Source: Dastarcus helophoroides
Taxonomy: Eukaryota > Arthropoda > Insecta > Coleoptera > Bothrideridae
Length of the DNA stretch: 64,000 bases
Assembly (NCBI GenBank): GCA_028583605.1
Contig: CM053327.1
Location: 20,075,629 to 20,139,628, forward strand
Direction: 5' to 3'
Under the pieces are notes generated by a model, which saw only the letters and a program-made list of their open reading frames with translations, was not told the DNA's origin and made no database searches. How positions within the stretch are numbered: the stretch's first letter is position 1; each line of letters begins with the position of its first letter. Made by a program: the position numbers and the translations under genes. Below, in pieces: positions 12,713-24,539 of this stretch.

Positions 12713-13505
12713 ATTAAGTAACTTCTTTCATTTATCACAATATGTTATTTTTAATTATTTGATCTCATAGATATTTATGTCTATTTTTGTTATTGATATG
12801 ATGATTTATGCTTATATTCCATATATGGGTACCTATTCCATATTTGGTTACTTATTTGTAATTTTGGTTTTTGTGTTAGATTGTAATTTAATAACTAATA
12901 TATTTGATTAAAGGCTGTTAATTACTACATATAAATGTATGACTGATTAGTAATAACATTAAACTGTTTTCATTTCTATGAAGTTTTTTTTTTATATCCC
13001 TAAAACAAAATGGTATTCCATATTTGGTGACTTCCCTCTATAATATCTGCCTTAAAAAATTGTAAAAGAATATATTAAAACTTTGAAATTCAAATATCTT
13101 AAAAACCGGTAGTTTTAGACGACTCAAACACGAGTACATTTTCTGTGTAGAATTAATTGTTCTTTTATATTCTTTATTTGTTTTAAGCATAACTCAACAA
13201 ACAAAAAAAATATGTATTAATTTACTCAAGTAATATGGCGAATCTAGCGCCCTCTAGAAGGAAGGTCAAAATAAGTTTAAACTTCGTAATCCTTACACCA
13301 AAAAACATAAAACTTTTAATTTTTAGATTTACAACATTAAAACTCTTTCAGTTATTGAGAAATTTTAGCAAAAAAATTAAATTTTCAACGCCTTGTATAT
13401 CACAAACCAGCCACATTGGTATAGGGCATATTGAGCTCTATCGTATATTTTTGTGTCTGGTATTTCCAGTTTAGCTTTGACCCATTCGTTCTGACTCACC
13501 CTGTA

Positions 13506-16395
13506 TAGTGTAACTGAAATGTGCAATTTCACTTGCGTCACCCAATCGCTGACAAAAATGTTTATTGGCGACAATTCACTGTTTCTTATTTTGCTTCTAA
13601 TTTTTTGCAATTCATTGTCGTAACGAACAAATAACTAACATTAATGAGAATAGTACATTATAAGTTACAATAACGATATACTCGATTGACCTCTGGATTT
13701 GTTAACTTATAATGGGAAAATGCATGTGCTCGCCATCTTGCCATTAACTTTTCGTCAACTACCTAAGCTGCAAAATAATAACTACTAAATTAGTTCAGTG
13801 CAGATAAAGGAAATAATACGAGCTTTCTATGAAATACTTACCAACTGTTTAGGAAGAATAATGTAACTATCTATCAGTGTTACTAGATGTGGAATTGTGA
13901 CTAACTTAATAATTATTTCGATCACAGTTATCACGTTGCAACTTTACTTATTGTAAGACCTTTTAACAAAAACCAGTACGGCTTAGATAATTTTCTTTAT
14001 TTTCTCTTCCTTACAGATTGACACAACGTTGCTTCCGATCGTACAGATGGATATACATACTTGGAACAAAATGGTTAGCAACTTCATCAGTTGAAAAACA
14101 ACCAACTCGCTCTAAAGAAGTCTAGAGATGACCAAGACTTCAAAGCCCTTCAGATGCTAACAGTAGTGAAAGCCCTGATGACATCCTGAGATGAAACCTC
14201 TCTGGGGACTGTTTCTACATGGAACTTTAAACCAAACAGGACCATATTGAGACACTGCCCTATATTTACCAATATATCGCATGGATCAACTTCAAACCTT
14301 GACCATACAATGTCCAGGCAAGAAACAAAAAATAACGCCATGGAATTTTCCTATTTTTCTTCTAGAAGTTTCCGAACACTGCAAAATTCTCTTTAGCTGG
14401 ACTACTCCCGGCTTAAACTATCTCAGCGAGAAAGATATATAAACAGTTCATTGGACCAAAACTAAACTCAACAGGACTCTAACCATCACCACGTTACTCT
14501 TGTTAGCTACCCTTCGAGGCTTCCTTCTGAGGAGGAAGGAATTATATTGGTTACTGTAGTTACCGTTGACCACGGAAAGGCTCCGAGTCAGTCTTGCATA
14601 ATTATAAATGAATGGACGAAACCAGGGGACAGAGATTTTTCTGTCAACGATGCAAACTAAGCCATTGCGTGTGGCCGCGCCGTAGTCAATTTAAGTTATT
14701 TGTTAGTGAATAGCATCGTTAAATGTAAAATCTTTGTATTTTTAACAATTTTTAAAAAAATACTAACCGCTTCAGCACAATTAACTTGCATATGTATACA
14801 CATATACGGATTGGAGGTAGCATGACATGCATTTAATTTCCTACATTCCCCAATTTCTGCAATAGATAAATTGTTAGATCGCGCTGGCTAAGAATAACAT
14901 TCTGAAGATGGCTAATTTTTCCTACAATAATAGGATTCCTGACACGTGTATTATAATGTAGAGGACACGTGCTGCAGAAATTATTTTCACCCCGATGTCC
15001 CATGTTTATTCTGCGCAGTATGACGTTCATTGTATAGCTAATACTTTTTAATTCGATTGTTTTAGTATATTCCCCATACTTGGTCCTGTTCGAAGTCCAA
15101 TAATAACAGTATGTACTGCTTCAGTACACTACTAAACTCTTAGTGTATAACAAGTAAAATCCACTCATTAAATATGTACTTTTAGATTTTTTTAATGTTT
15201 ACGATAACATCGATTAAATCTTTCACTTTGTAATTTTTGCCATTATTGCAATATGTATTAGAAAAGTACTTTTATTTTCGCTTTTTTTTTGTTTCAAATC
15301 CTAGTCTAAAATTTTATTGTACTTCAAAATACTTTAATATTTTTAAATAATTGTGAGCTTCTTCATTAATGAAAAACTCCTTTTCAATAGATGGCAAGAG
15401 AAGGCTGAAAATTGTCTTTATTTCTAGACCACTTCAACTTCAAGAGCCACTATCCAGTAATATCAGGAAGGTGAAATTCTTCCTATCACTTTTAATCTGC
15501 CTGATTCAGGGGACGATGTTTGGCCCTAGGTTTTTAGAAAACGATAATGTGCATCTCTTAGCCAAAATTGCCTCTTAAAAGCTGGGATTATCTTGTCGTG
15601 CTAATATGCACTTTCAGCTTATCTACTTATTCTTTATAAGGTCTATGTTTTAATACATATAATGACACTAGAAAACTACTCCTATATTTGGAGCTTGTTC
15701 CGAAATATATACTGGCTCTTCGCATTTCATTCGGAGGAAAGCGATTTCCGTATTGACGATAACATAACATGACAAAGACACATATACATTTCTCGGTGGT
15801 TCTATTTCTTGAAGAGCCACTTTCAGAAGGCGCATAAGGCAGTCATTTAAATGACAATACAGATGCTATCTATCTAGCGTGACACAAATAGAATCTCTGT
15901 CAATGAAGACTTATCTTTCTATAAAATTTCTAAATCTCTACCAAGTGACATTTCTCCTGAGACGTATAATTTACATACGCCTAACTCGGCATTGGCATCT
16001 ACAGAATGTCAATGACAAATTTACGCTCACTGCTGCATATTATATGGCGCACTGCATAGGTTTCTCAATTACGGCGTAGGGATAGTTGGGCTGCTGAGAT
16101 TACTAATACAAGCAAAAACAATCTGAGCACAAGTAAACTTGCAGATTATATTTTAATAACTGCACAAATAGTCAAGTAGTTGCCTCACAAAGGCATCATA
16201 AAGATAATCCATTTCTGCAGCAGGCGTCGGACACTCTGTCTCAGAGAAGGCTTGTAAACCTAAAAATGACGAAATGTTTCTAAATTGCAGAAGTTTTTAA
16301 TTTATATAATAGGGTGTGACATGACACGATTTTTTCAAAAATATTTGTCATTTATAGTTGACATTAGTGAATTTATTTATTGTTTAGTTTTTTGT
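13506..16395. other. Unassigned DNA, locally GC-richer at 14000-14700
   Basis: No gene recognised. A strong splice-acceptor-like tract (TTTTCTCTTCCTTACAG, ending 14015) precedes a GC-richer stretch whose frames are all interrupted. A TATA-like AGATATATAAACAG lies near 14431. This could be a decayed LTR or a non-coding exon; nothing decides it. 15350-16100 holds no recognised motif. Confidence 0.35.
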
Positions 16396-16396
16396 G

Positions 16397-16535
16397 GAGC
16401 GGACTGGTCCTTGGTTATCTTCAAATATTGAAATACAAATCTTGTCCCCGAAACCAAGAAAGGTTAAAAAACTCAACAAAGGTTGTTCTAACGCTTTTCG
16501 ACAGCCAAGCTAAAATCTTCAGAGAGATACTACGA
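16397..16535 (-). mobile_element. Penelope-like element 3' UTR fragment
   Basis: Matches by eye the untranslated tails at 46383-46520 and 54070-54175 (shared GGACTGGTCCTTGG, then AAATACAAATCTTGTCC, and a CTTCAGAGAGATACT block on the plus strand). Contains the conserved hairpin region, here partly decayed. No coding part remains. Confidence 0.65.
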
Positions 16536-16599
16536 AGATTGTTAAAAATTATAAATATCTTGCAATTGCAGCAATTATTAGGAAGGTATTTATAGCTTA

Positions 16600-16755
16600 G
16601 CGGGTCAGTTCGCCATTCCCTTCCTCAAGGCTCTCGATCAGATTGGAATTGACGTCTCAAACATCGACCAGTTGCATCAAATTTCCAATATAATGGAGAG
16701 ATCACTAGAAGAGAGAAAGATTTATGCAGTGAGATTCCTAGATGTAGCTTAGTTA
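16600..16755 (+). pseudogene. LINE reverse-transcriptase fragment
   Basis: One frame reads SNIDQLHQISNIMERSLEER and then KIYAVRFLDVA before a stop. This matches the start of the RT domain in Jockey/R1-type LINEs (the usual pattern is ...H+I...IE..LEEKK...A.FLDV..AFD), where the first catalytic Asp lies in FLDVA. Only about 50 codons remain, immediately after the Penelope tail but in the opposite orientation, so it is an independent relic. Too short for a clade call. Confidence 0.5.
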
Positions 16756-16756
16756 C

Positions 16757-17270
16757 TCTACCATATGCATGTGTGACATGCAAGCCTGGCAAGTTAGAAA
16801 AATATTTGCCCCCGCAAATGTTTTAAATTCTTTAGTCGCATAACATAGACCGTCAATTTAGGCCAAACAAAAGGAAGAACATTTATATCTCAAAAAAATT
16901 TGCGTGAAGCTTTTGACTAAATAAAGCGTCTCTATCCAACAACAAGAAATATATACTATGCAATATGTACTAGTAACAGTCAATCAACAAAATAATATTG
17001 CATACTAACGAAGAAAATTATTTAACCATTACGTCACTTCCGGTCGAGAACACTCCTGATACATCTACTTCAGTTTATAATCTGCATATATCAAAGTATA
17101 TTGCACTATTGACATTTGTTTTCACAGTCAACTAAGCCAATTTCACATTAGTTTTAGAATTATTATAAAATACGTTTATGTCCTCATAGCTTCGCTATTA
17201 TCCATCTAAGTAAATAATTTAATACAACTATTCTTATTCTATATTTCATTATCTTTCATAAAAATATAAC
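16757..17270. other. AT-rich DNA, nothing recognised
   Basis: No coding frame or repeat boundary seen. Confidence 0.5.
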
Positions 17271-17273
17271 ATA

Positions 17274-17460
17274 TACAGGGGCTTCCATAAAAAATTGCAA
17301 CTTTGTGATAACACTCGAATAGATGATGTTTAGTTGTTTTTTTTTGGGATCAATACACAACTTTGATAATTTAACCAAGGTGGTATTTTTAATACAAATA
17401 AGAAAATTAACAATAAAACCGAATTCATTTAACAACAAAAAATGATAAAAAATTAAAATT
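17274..17460. mobile_element. MITE family J copy 2 (partial)
   Basis: Begins TACAGGGGCTTCCAT then AAAAAATTGCAACTTTGTG, aligning by eye with the copy at 951. The right end was not found, so the extent is approximate. Confidence 0.4.
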
Positions 17461-18054
17461 TTTAACAGGAGGTTTTAATGTAAACGAGTATCCGTGTGTT
17501 TCACTGCATTACATTGCAAAGTAAAACCTGCAAAAATTGTTAGAAATTATAATTTTTATTTTATTATTTAAGAATCAGTTTTTTTGTGAATAAAAGTTAC
17601 TTTTTACAAAGTCTAAAGAGAGGGTAGGTATACACACGTATGTAGTATTTACACACCCGACGTATGCCCAAAACAAATACCTTTTATGGCGATGCTTTTT
17701 ATTTGGTGAGACGTGGTTCTATAAATCACTACCAACCCTCTACACAATAGCCTTCAGATAATATAATAAATAGTCAAACAACAAACACAATTTCCCGCCA
17801 CATTACGAGATACAAAGCGGTGGTTTTATGGGCACTGCTGGTAATGAGCACCATCTGTTGGTAAAAAGAAAGACAGTTTGTTTAGTCAGTGACAAAATTA
17901 GCCATCCCCAAGAGACATTAGAATGCTCATCTGCGGCGAAACAGCTTCCACGATTGTTTATCACTTCCCTCTCTTACTCTTACATGATTTTAGAGGGCTA
18001 AAATAATTCAATAGGGCCACATATTCATTTAATGATTTAAAATGAGGAAATATA
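17461..18054. other. Unassigned DNA
   Basis: No gene or repeat boundary recognised. Confidence 0.4.
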
Positions 18055-18056
18055 CA

Positions 18057-18180
18057 GGCTGAGTCAAAAAGAATGGGCCAACGCTAAACTGGAAATACTA
18101 GACACGAAAATATTACGACTGAGCTCAATATATGCCTTATACCAAAATCGCTGGTTTAAGAGATGGATAAATTTGATTTT
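18057..18180 (+). mobile_element. Solo end of palindromic family C
   Basis: CAGGCTGAGTCAAAAAGAAT and the following 110 bp match the C-family terminus (shared GGCCAACG, CTAAACTGGAAATAC, GAGCTCAATAT and CCTTATACC blocks), preceded by TA. The homology stops within about 125 bp, so only one end survives. Confidence 0.7.
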
Positions 18181-18645
18181 TGATTTAAAATTTGTATAAA
18201 TAATTTAGGTATTTTCTATAATGTAGTAGGACATCTAGCTGTAGACTGTTTACCGTATTAACTGATATGATTTTAGCAGTTAGCAGTAGTAGTTAGTAGT
18301 AGTTGTTCTGAGTATTGCTGTCTATACAGGTTGTAGCAAATTCGCTTCTCACTCGAAAACGGTAAGAAATACATCATCGGTTAAATTGAGACACAGTTGC
18401 ACAATTTGACGACCAGTAATATGCCGTCGAGAAATCAAAAATATCTTTTGCTGCTCTTGATATTTTTGAAAAAAAAGGAAAATTTTGAAATTTTGTTTTT
18501 ATTTTTCCTTGGCATTATTTGAAGAGTAATCGAAAAACTAAAAAGACTTTTTCGGTGACGTTTTTTATCCTTCACAAGGTAGTCTAAATAGTTTTTTTAT
18601 TAAACATTTCGTCTTTCGCTGGTATCATCAAGTACGTTATTTTAA

Positions 18646-19224
18646 CCCGCCGATGGGCGCGCGTGGTCTCTCAGACCGCACTTATATTTATTATTTTATA
18701 TTTCAATCATTAGTCGGCCAATAATGCTCATTTTTGGTTTAGCTGAGTTTTATAACATCACAAATGTAATGGTTGATCAAGTAATTAATTATCTGTCCAT
18801 TTTTGTAAGTTATAGCTATTTGCATTACGTGATACCGCGCGCGCCCACGCATGTTAAATTGTTTTGTCATCATAATTCCAGATATAAATTGACTTTTGCG
18901 TAGAAATAAGGCTGTAGGGGATAATTTCAAACTAGAATGGTCCAAATGAAACCTATTTTTGGGCCCAAACCCTTAAATATAATATTTTCGGAAATTTAGT
19001 TCCGTATTTCGTACAATATTTTGGACTTGGTATTTGGCTAAATTTTTTGTTTATAGGTTAAAGCAATGCATGATTTGTAATTTAATTTTATTAACAAATA
19101 TACCAAGATACCATATTTCATCATAGAACCAAAAAAGGTTAATAAATAACATTATTTATAGATGCGGTCTCTGAGACCGCGCGCGCCCCTTCGTGTTACA
19201 AAGTATGGCGCGCCTACTCTAGGG
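18646..19224. mobile_element. Non-autonomous piggyBac-type element
   Basis: A 579-bp insertion with ends CCCGCCGATGGGCGCGCG and AGTAGGCGCGCC (minus strand, after CCCTAG), duplicated TTAA (18642-18645, 19225-19228). Inside both ends is a palindrome built on GGTCTCtCAGACC / GGTCTCtGAGACC (about 18665-18680 and 19164-19180) next to GCGCGCG runs. TTAA duplication with CCC...GGG ends is characteristic of piggyBac. No transposase. The opposite arm of element D keeps the uninserted TTAA at 20701-20704. Confidence 0.88.
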
Positions 19225-19429
19225 TTAAATACGGACCTATAATTTTTATTACATCGTTGTATAGCATTAGAATCTCCGACTTTACTGATGTATCAAACTT
19301 TGATGTGATTAAACGTTTCGTAACTATCATAAAGAAAAAACACCTTTTTTCAGATTAAAGTATTCTGTATTTTTGAATAATAGATAAGGAAAATGTAATA
19401 AAATATGACAAGTGAAATGTGTTACTTTT

Positions 19430-20420
19430 TTATTTAATATGTTTTGTCTCCTACCCTATTTCTGTTACACATAAACGATCTCTTAGCTTCAACTTCCAAT
19501 CCTATTCACAGCCACGCAGATGATAGTACCCTTGTGTCATCTTTTCTCCCCGACTAACCATTACCTATCGCTGCTTCAGATCGACTAAGGGATTTCGAGA
19601 TTATTCTGAAATGGGGTAAGAACAATTTGGTCGACTTCAACGCTTCAAAAACTCATGCCGTGGGTTTCTCTAAGAAAACATCAAAGGAAAATGCAACAAA
19701 CATACTAATGGACGGTAAAATCCTTCCGATGTGATCTAATCTATCTATCCTAGGAGTGAATGCGAGTACTAACTTCTCTTGGGACGATCATGTGCGCGCC
19801 ACTGCCAAATCCACCTCTCAGAAGCTAGGCTTTCTTTTTAGGGCTAAAAAGCACTTCACATCTCATCAGCTACAGTATACAAAGCTCAAGTTAGGCCAAC
19901 ACTGAAATACTGTTCTCATTCAGCCCCAAAACACACTTTAGCTCTCTTGGATTCAATTCAAAGAAGAGCGATTCGCCTAATTGATGACGAGAGTCTGACA
20001 GATTCTCTCGAAATACTAGCGCACGTGCGTATGGTTGGTGACTTGTCTCTTTTCTACAAGTACTATCATGGAAGATGCTTGCAGGAACTAATACGATTGA
20101 TCCTCCCAAGGGCAAGATTCTTGAGGCATATTTGACAGTTGGAGACATCAAATTCCTGTGCGGTCCAACTTGATACAGTGAGGACTTCTGTCTACGGAGA
20201 CTCTTTTTTCTGTAGAACTTCCAAGTTATGGAACTTGTTACCGAAAGGAATTTTTCCCAAAAAGTACAACCTATCCTTGTTTAAGAAGGCGGCTCATCGC
20301 CATCTATCCTTGTTTCCGCATCCTATTCGCAGAGCTTTGAAAGCATAATGGCGTTACCCTTTGCGAGTGGATTAAACTTTAAAAAAAAGTCGCTTTGTTC
20401 CGTAGTTATTAATTATTATT
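19430..20420 (+). pseudogene. LINE 3' fragment (RT palm to C-terminus), Jockey/CR1-like
   Basis: Plus-strand translation across several breaks shows LLHINDLL, then HADDSTLVSSF (the RT YxDD-type catalytic motif, here HADD), a fingers/thumb region with ILGVNASTNFSWDDHV, then DSIQRRAIRLIDDESL at 19947. After a stop at 20133-20135 the frame resumes at 20139 with QLDTVRTSVYGDSFF, RTSKLWNLLPKGIF and FKKAAHRHLSLFP, stopping at 20346-20348. The C-terminal R-x-LWN-LP pattern is typical of CR1/Jockey-type LINEs. A GCGAGTGGATTAAACTT tail follows in the 3' UTR. It is 5'-truncated, and sits in the centre of element D. Confidence 0.82.
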
Positions 20421-21137
20421 TTTGGTGGTCAGTTATTCATGATTATGTCTGTTGTTTTTGGTTAAAATTTCTTTATTGTGCCATGACCTTGTGTTCTTAC
20501 CAACAAATTAAATTTTTATAATTTCATTGTTAATAATAATTACTGATTAATTATGAAAAAATGATAAACTAACGTTAATCTGAAAAGAAGTGTTTTTTCC
20601 TTAATGATGGTTTAAAGTTATGAAAAGTTTAGCCATATACGTAATGAAGTCGGAAATTCAAAAGCAATACAACGATGCAATTAAAATTGTACGTCCCTAT
20701 TTAAAATAACGTACTTGATGATGATAGCGAGAAGACCAAACGTCTAATAAAAAATTTTCAATGTTATTTTGAAAAGGATAAGAAACGTCAAAAAAATTTT
20801 TGTTCGTTTTTCGAGAACTCTTCAAATAACACCAAAAAATAATAAAAAGGCAAAATTCAAAATTTTCCTTTTTTTTTAAATCTCAAGAACAGTTTGAGAT
20901 ATTTTTGATTTCTCAACGGCATATTTCTGATCGCAAAATTGTACAACTTTGCTCTAATTTAATCGATGCTGTAGTGAGAAGCGAATTTGTTATAACCTGT
21001 ATAACCAGACAATGTAATTTTCATATTGAATACAAGGAACATTTTGCCACCTCCAGAATTAAATACCCAGAAAGATTAAACTTCCCAAATATTTTTTAGA
21101 CATACACTTTAAACTCATGGATGCGATCTTAGTATTT

Positions 21138-21410
21138 TTTAGGAACCACTTTTCTTTTCGCCTGCTTCTCCCTCATCGCTTGGGCGCCTCTCTCCTTTTT
21201 CTTCTCCAAAGGCATCGCGGTCTCTGTCGACTTTTTCTTCAAATCCTGCTGTTGTGAGGGAACATGGCGTGAGCAGGATAGATCCAAAAACTTGAAGAAA
21301 CCGCAGGATTTGAAGAAAAACTCGACGGAGAGCGCGATGCTTATGTGGAAGAGAAAGGCCCAAGCGATGAGGGAGAAGCAGGCGAAAAGTAAAGTGGTGA
21401 CTAAAAAATA
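21138..21410. repeat. Inverted duplication of a lysine-rich coding-like segment
   Basis: About 118 bp on the left (minus strand) and right (plus strand) are inverted copies separated by about 40 bp, GC-richer than the flanks. The two arms read outward as similar peptides: DLKKKSTETAMPLEKKKERG... ending KRKVVPKKY-stop on the minus strand, and DLKKNSTESAMLMWKRK... ending KSKVVTKK-stop on the plus strand. Both share the block AQAMREKQAK, and the stop codons fall at equivalent places. This looks like two copies of the end of one basic protein. The source protein is not recognised. Confidence 0.6.
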
Positions 21411-21499
21411 ACTTTCATATTTTTCAGTGAAATCTTTGATGATGTTTATTCTTTCATGAGCGATCTTAGTATTTGTAAAAATAGACAATTATTTAGTCA

Positions 21500-23330
21500 T
21501 AGCAATCTTCACTGGATTAGACGGAATTATTTGTACATGAGTGTGTGACCAATCAGTTGCGATCATAACGGCCAAAGAAACTACTGGTATAATTTGATGA
21601 GCTCTAAAGCGAAATTGGTCTGAAAAATCTAAAATTTTGCTACATTGAAGAATTTTTCTATTTATTTCGATGTATTTATTCTAAATATTGGTTATTAACC
21701 ATAAATTATACGAAATAAGTCAAATTCAAGATAAGGGAATTGAAAAAAGGATATTTTAAACTCCGTATTACACACTAGTCATAATAACACTCCCATAGTT
21801 TCTAATATTAAAACAAAAATAAAACAGGAATAATTAGAAAGATCGAGATTTTCCGTTTAAGTTTCAAACTACTAGAAATAACTGAAATTTTGGATTTACT
21901 ATCAAAATTTTAGGAAAAATGTAAAAATTGGAAGAGTAAACCCAATAATTAAAAAAAAATTAAAATATTCAAAATTCCTCTAATAACAATCTTGTTATTT
22001 TGGGTTTTACTTAGAAAGGTTAAAGTTGGGGATTCGAAAAATAAAATATTGAATTTCTAGAAGACGTGAAAAAAGTTTCTAAACTTATAAAAGCAAAGTT
22101 AAACAATATAATAACAAGCAAATAAAAATTATTAATATAAACTCGAAATTTAGAAATCAAAATTAAAGTTACAAGAAAAATCGAAATTTCAAGTTTACAT
22201 CGAACATTTTAGAAAATAAATTAAAAGTTTTGTCCCGAAATTTCTAATTTGAAATTAGAATTAGTAGAAAATAATCGAAATATGTAATATGAGCAGAAAT
22301 TTTAGAAAAAGTAAAAAATAGAATTAAATAACATTTTAAACTCAGAATTTAAAATAAAGCCAGAAATGTTTAATAAAATTTTTTTAAAGTTCATAGTATT
22401 ACATTAGCGAAATTCAGAAACACTACCTCTTTCACTTAAAAAATGAAAGTATATATTCGTAATGTATTTGTGAATTTTTTATATTACATATTGGACAGGG
22501 GTGGTCATTATAATAATTACATACACAGAAAACTTACTTTATTACTTACTATTAAAGCTGAGTCAAACTAACCAATATTATGAATAAAATAGCCGTTTGT
22601 GCGTTATTTATTTAAAATTATTTAATCTATGATAAATAAATATTAATATCAATTTTATCAAATTTGTAAAGATTAAATATAAAAATTTAATCATATTTAA
22701 TTTGTGATGTTTTCGAAGGTTTTATGAAAAAGCCAGTTAAAAGTGGAAGCTCAAATAGATTACTGTAATCCTGATTTCGCATGGAGAAATTTGGATCATT
22801 TTAAATTAATTTTTGCTCTACATTCCAACGAGTGCGGGATTTATTCATTTGACACGAACAGTTTTACCTAACTACGTATACAATTTGAATCTGATTACTA
22901 AATACGAAACAGATTAAAAAGTCGCGCTTCCTAAAGCTCAGCTTTCGAATCCCATTACTGGCAATAATCCTCCTATTTAAAATCAATTTCGAATCGACTG
23001 CTCTGATTTTTAATATTCACAAAAAAAGTAATGTCTTTTACGTATTCAAGCTTGGAGCATTGGAATTCGGTGTGTTTTTACTCCAGCTTAAAAAAATTAT
23101 TACTATTCTATTTAAAATATGAATAAATTAACTTTAATTAAAAACTTAAAAAATTATTGCAGTCAAATTCCAAAACTTTTGACAATTTCAATAGCACTAA
23201 TTTATTTAGATTTTTGATGATGCACTATATCCTGACATAATTATACCTAACGATACTGCAAAACGACTACATCTGCATACAATATAAGATGCTGACGATC
23301 CCCACACTTGGTGATTATAATCCAATTTGA
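21500..23330. other. Very AT-rich DNA with degenerate GAAATTT-type repeats
   Basis: 21800-22400 repeats loose variants of AAATTTAGAAA and TCGAAATTT without a fixed period. No gene recognised. Confidence 0.4.
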
Positions 23331-23336
23331 TTTTTA

Positions 23337-24194
23337 CAAGGGTAACTCAAATATGAACCGGAATTTGTTTTTAAAAATTTATTGGTACAAGATACATATA
23401 TGAAAGTTAATATTTTCTACATATTCTTCTGATTTTGTCATGCATTTTTCCCAACGGATTGACATTTTTTAATGCCATCATCATAAAAAGAAGGGAGGCG
23501 TATTTGAAGCCGATTGCGCACAAATGTCTCAACAGCAGCATCATCATGGAATCGCTCACCTTCTAGAGTGACCCAAACATATGATAATCGCATGGTGATA
23601 AATCGCGACTATAAGGAGGGTGTTTTAATATTGTCCAATGCATTTCCTCTTATTTCTGATGTGTCAGATTGACTGAGTGAAGGCGAGCATTGTCGTGAAG
23701 CAAAATCACATTTCTGACCGAAAATTCGCGCCTCTTCTGCCTATATGCACGTTTTGCTTCATCCAATAGCTGGCAGTAGTAGGCGGCAGCATTAACCGTA
23801 GAAGGTTCATGAAGAAAATCAACGTGCACAACAGCGTTAATCTTATCCGCAGTTACACTGGTCCGAGGACGACGGGCATGGGGTTTATTTTCAACTTGAG
23901 TTCGTCCTTCCAAAAATATTTTGGGCAATTCATACACTTGAGTTTTCTTCTTCTACTCTACGAAGAATTTCGGCGGGCTTCACCTTTAATGGCAAGAAAT
24001 TTAATAATAATGCGCTACGCAACGTGCGGATGAACCTTTTGCTCACTCATTGTATTTACAACTGACGAACGGCGAGAATGGAATTCGCTTGAGTGCAGGA
24101 TATCTCCACCTAACATGTCCAAGAGTATACGCACACTCCCGACGTCCTCATGGCGATATGATAGAAATTCTTGTTCATATTTGATCTACCCTCG
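23337..24194 (-). mobile_element. Internally deleted mariner element, copy 1
   Basis: An 858-bp element flanked by TA (23335-23336, 24195-24196). Inverted ends read CAAGGGTAACTCAAATATGA and CGAGGGTAGATCAAATATGA. The minus strand encodes a mariner transposase relic; full-length mariners are about 1.3 kb, so roughly a third is missing. The same deletion is seen in the copy at 61580. Confidence 0.88.
23450..24120 (-). pseudogene. mariner transposase relic
   Basis: On the minus strand, in order: an N-terminal HTH region ending EGRTQVENKPHARRPRTSV, then TADKINAVVHVDFLHEPSTV in which the N-terminal domain joins directly to the strand before the second catalytic Asp, then DEAKRAYRQKRREFS, and VILLHDNARLHS (second Asp). 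Downstream codons still spell the D34D-type region and a C-terminal tail through several breaks. The first catalytic Asp block (usually TGDETW) is deleted. The best open stretch is 23650-23937. Inactive. Confidence 0.85.
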
Positions 24195-24539
24195 TACTTA
24201 CTCGTGCAGGTTTCTATCACATATACTGTTAACATTAAAACATGTAACGCAATTTAGCGTGATGAAGACGGAAACCATAAGTTTTTCCCCTATTAAAAAT
24301 CACTTAACGCACCTACAGAAATTTTCACTTCAATAATTTTAATACAAAAAAGTAAATTAAGCGAAATGTTTTCATTGAAGAAATAAAGGTATATCTGAAA
24401 GGGGAATCATGGTAATACAAAACCTTTGCATTGTATTCTTATTCAAAATATTTGACTAATCAATTGAACTGACGATTGACTGTTATATGTTACTTGTCAA
24501 CACTGTTTTTCCAATTTAATGGTTTTCCAATACGATACA

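Larger units (their letters stand above)
10471..13038 (+). mobile_element. pogo-family DNA transposon, nearly complete
   Basis: A 2568-bp element with matching terminal inverted repeats of about 24 bp (start GAGGAAAGTCACC, end GGTGACTTCCCTC), flanked by TA (10469-10470, 13039-13040). Subterminal copies of an (A)TATGGAAT motif recur near both ends (10495-10515, 10845-10880, 12815-12845) and could be transposase binding sites. It encodes a CENP-B/DDE-type transposase on the plus strand, which places it in the pogo group of Tc1/mariner. It inserted inside palindromic element C. Confidence 0.9.
9743..13503. mobile_element. Palindromic element C, split by a pogo element
   Basis: Outer ends match as inverted copies (right end CAGGGTGAGTCAGAA on the minus strand; left end AAGGGTGAGTCAGAA, first bases mutated), flanked by TA (9741-9742, 13504-13505). 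Arms of about 430-450 bp (9743-10190 and 13075-13503) share the blocks GAGCTCAATATGCC and GAGTTATGCTT. The middle is occupied by a separate pogo element (10471-13038) with its own TA duplication. Without it the host element would be about 1.2 kb, like A and B. Confidence 0.87.
18327..20999. mobile_element. Palindromic element D with two nested insertions
   Basis: Flanked by TA (18325-18326, 21000-21001); ends CAGGTTGTAGCAAATTCGC and, on the minus strand, CAGGTTATAACAAATTCGC. Arms are inverted copies: 18327-18645 plus 19229-19400 on the left, about 20510-20999 on the right. The left arm is interrupted by a TTAA-flanked piggyBac-type element; the centre holds a LINE fragment. Without these it would be roughly 1.1 kb. 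Confidence 0.87.

Noticed and set aside
13990..14340. Host exon after the acceptor-like tract TTTTCTCTTCCTTACAG
   Set aside because: All frames after the acceptor are interrupted, and no donor or homology was recognised.
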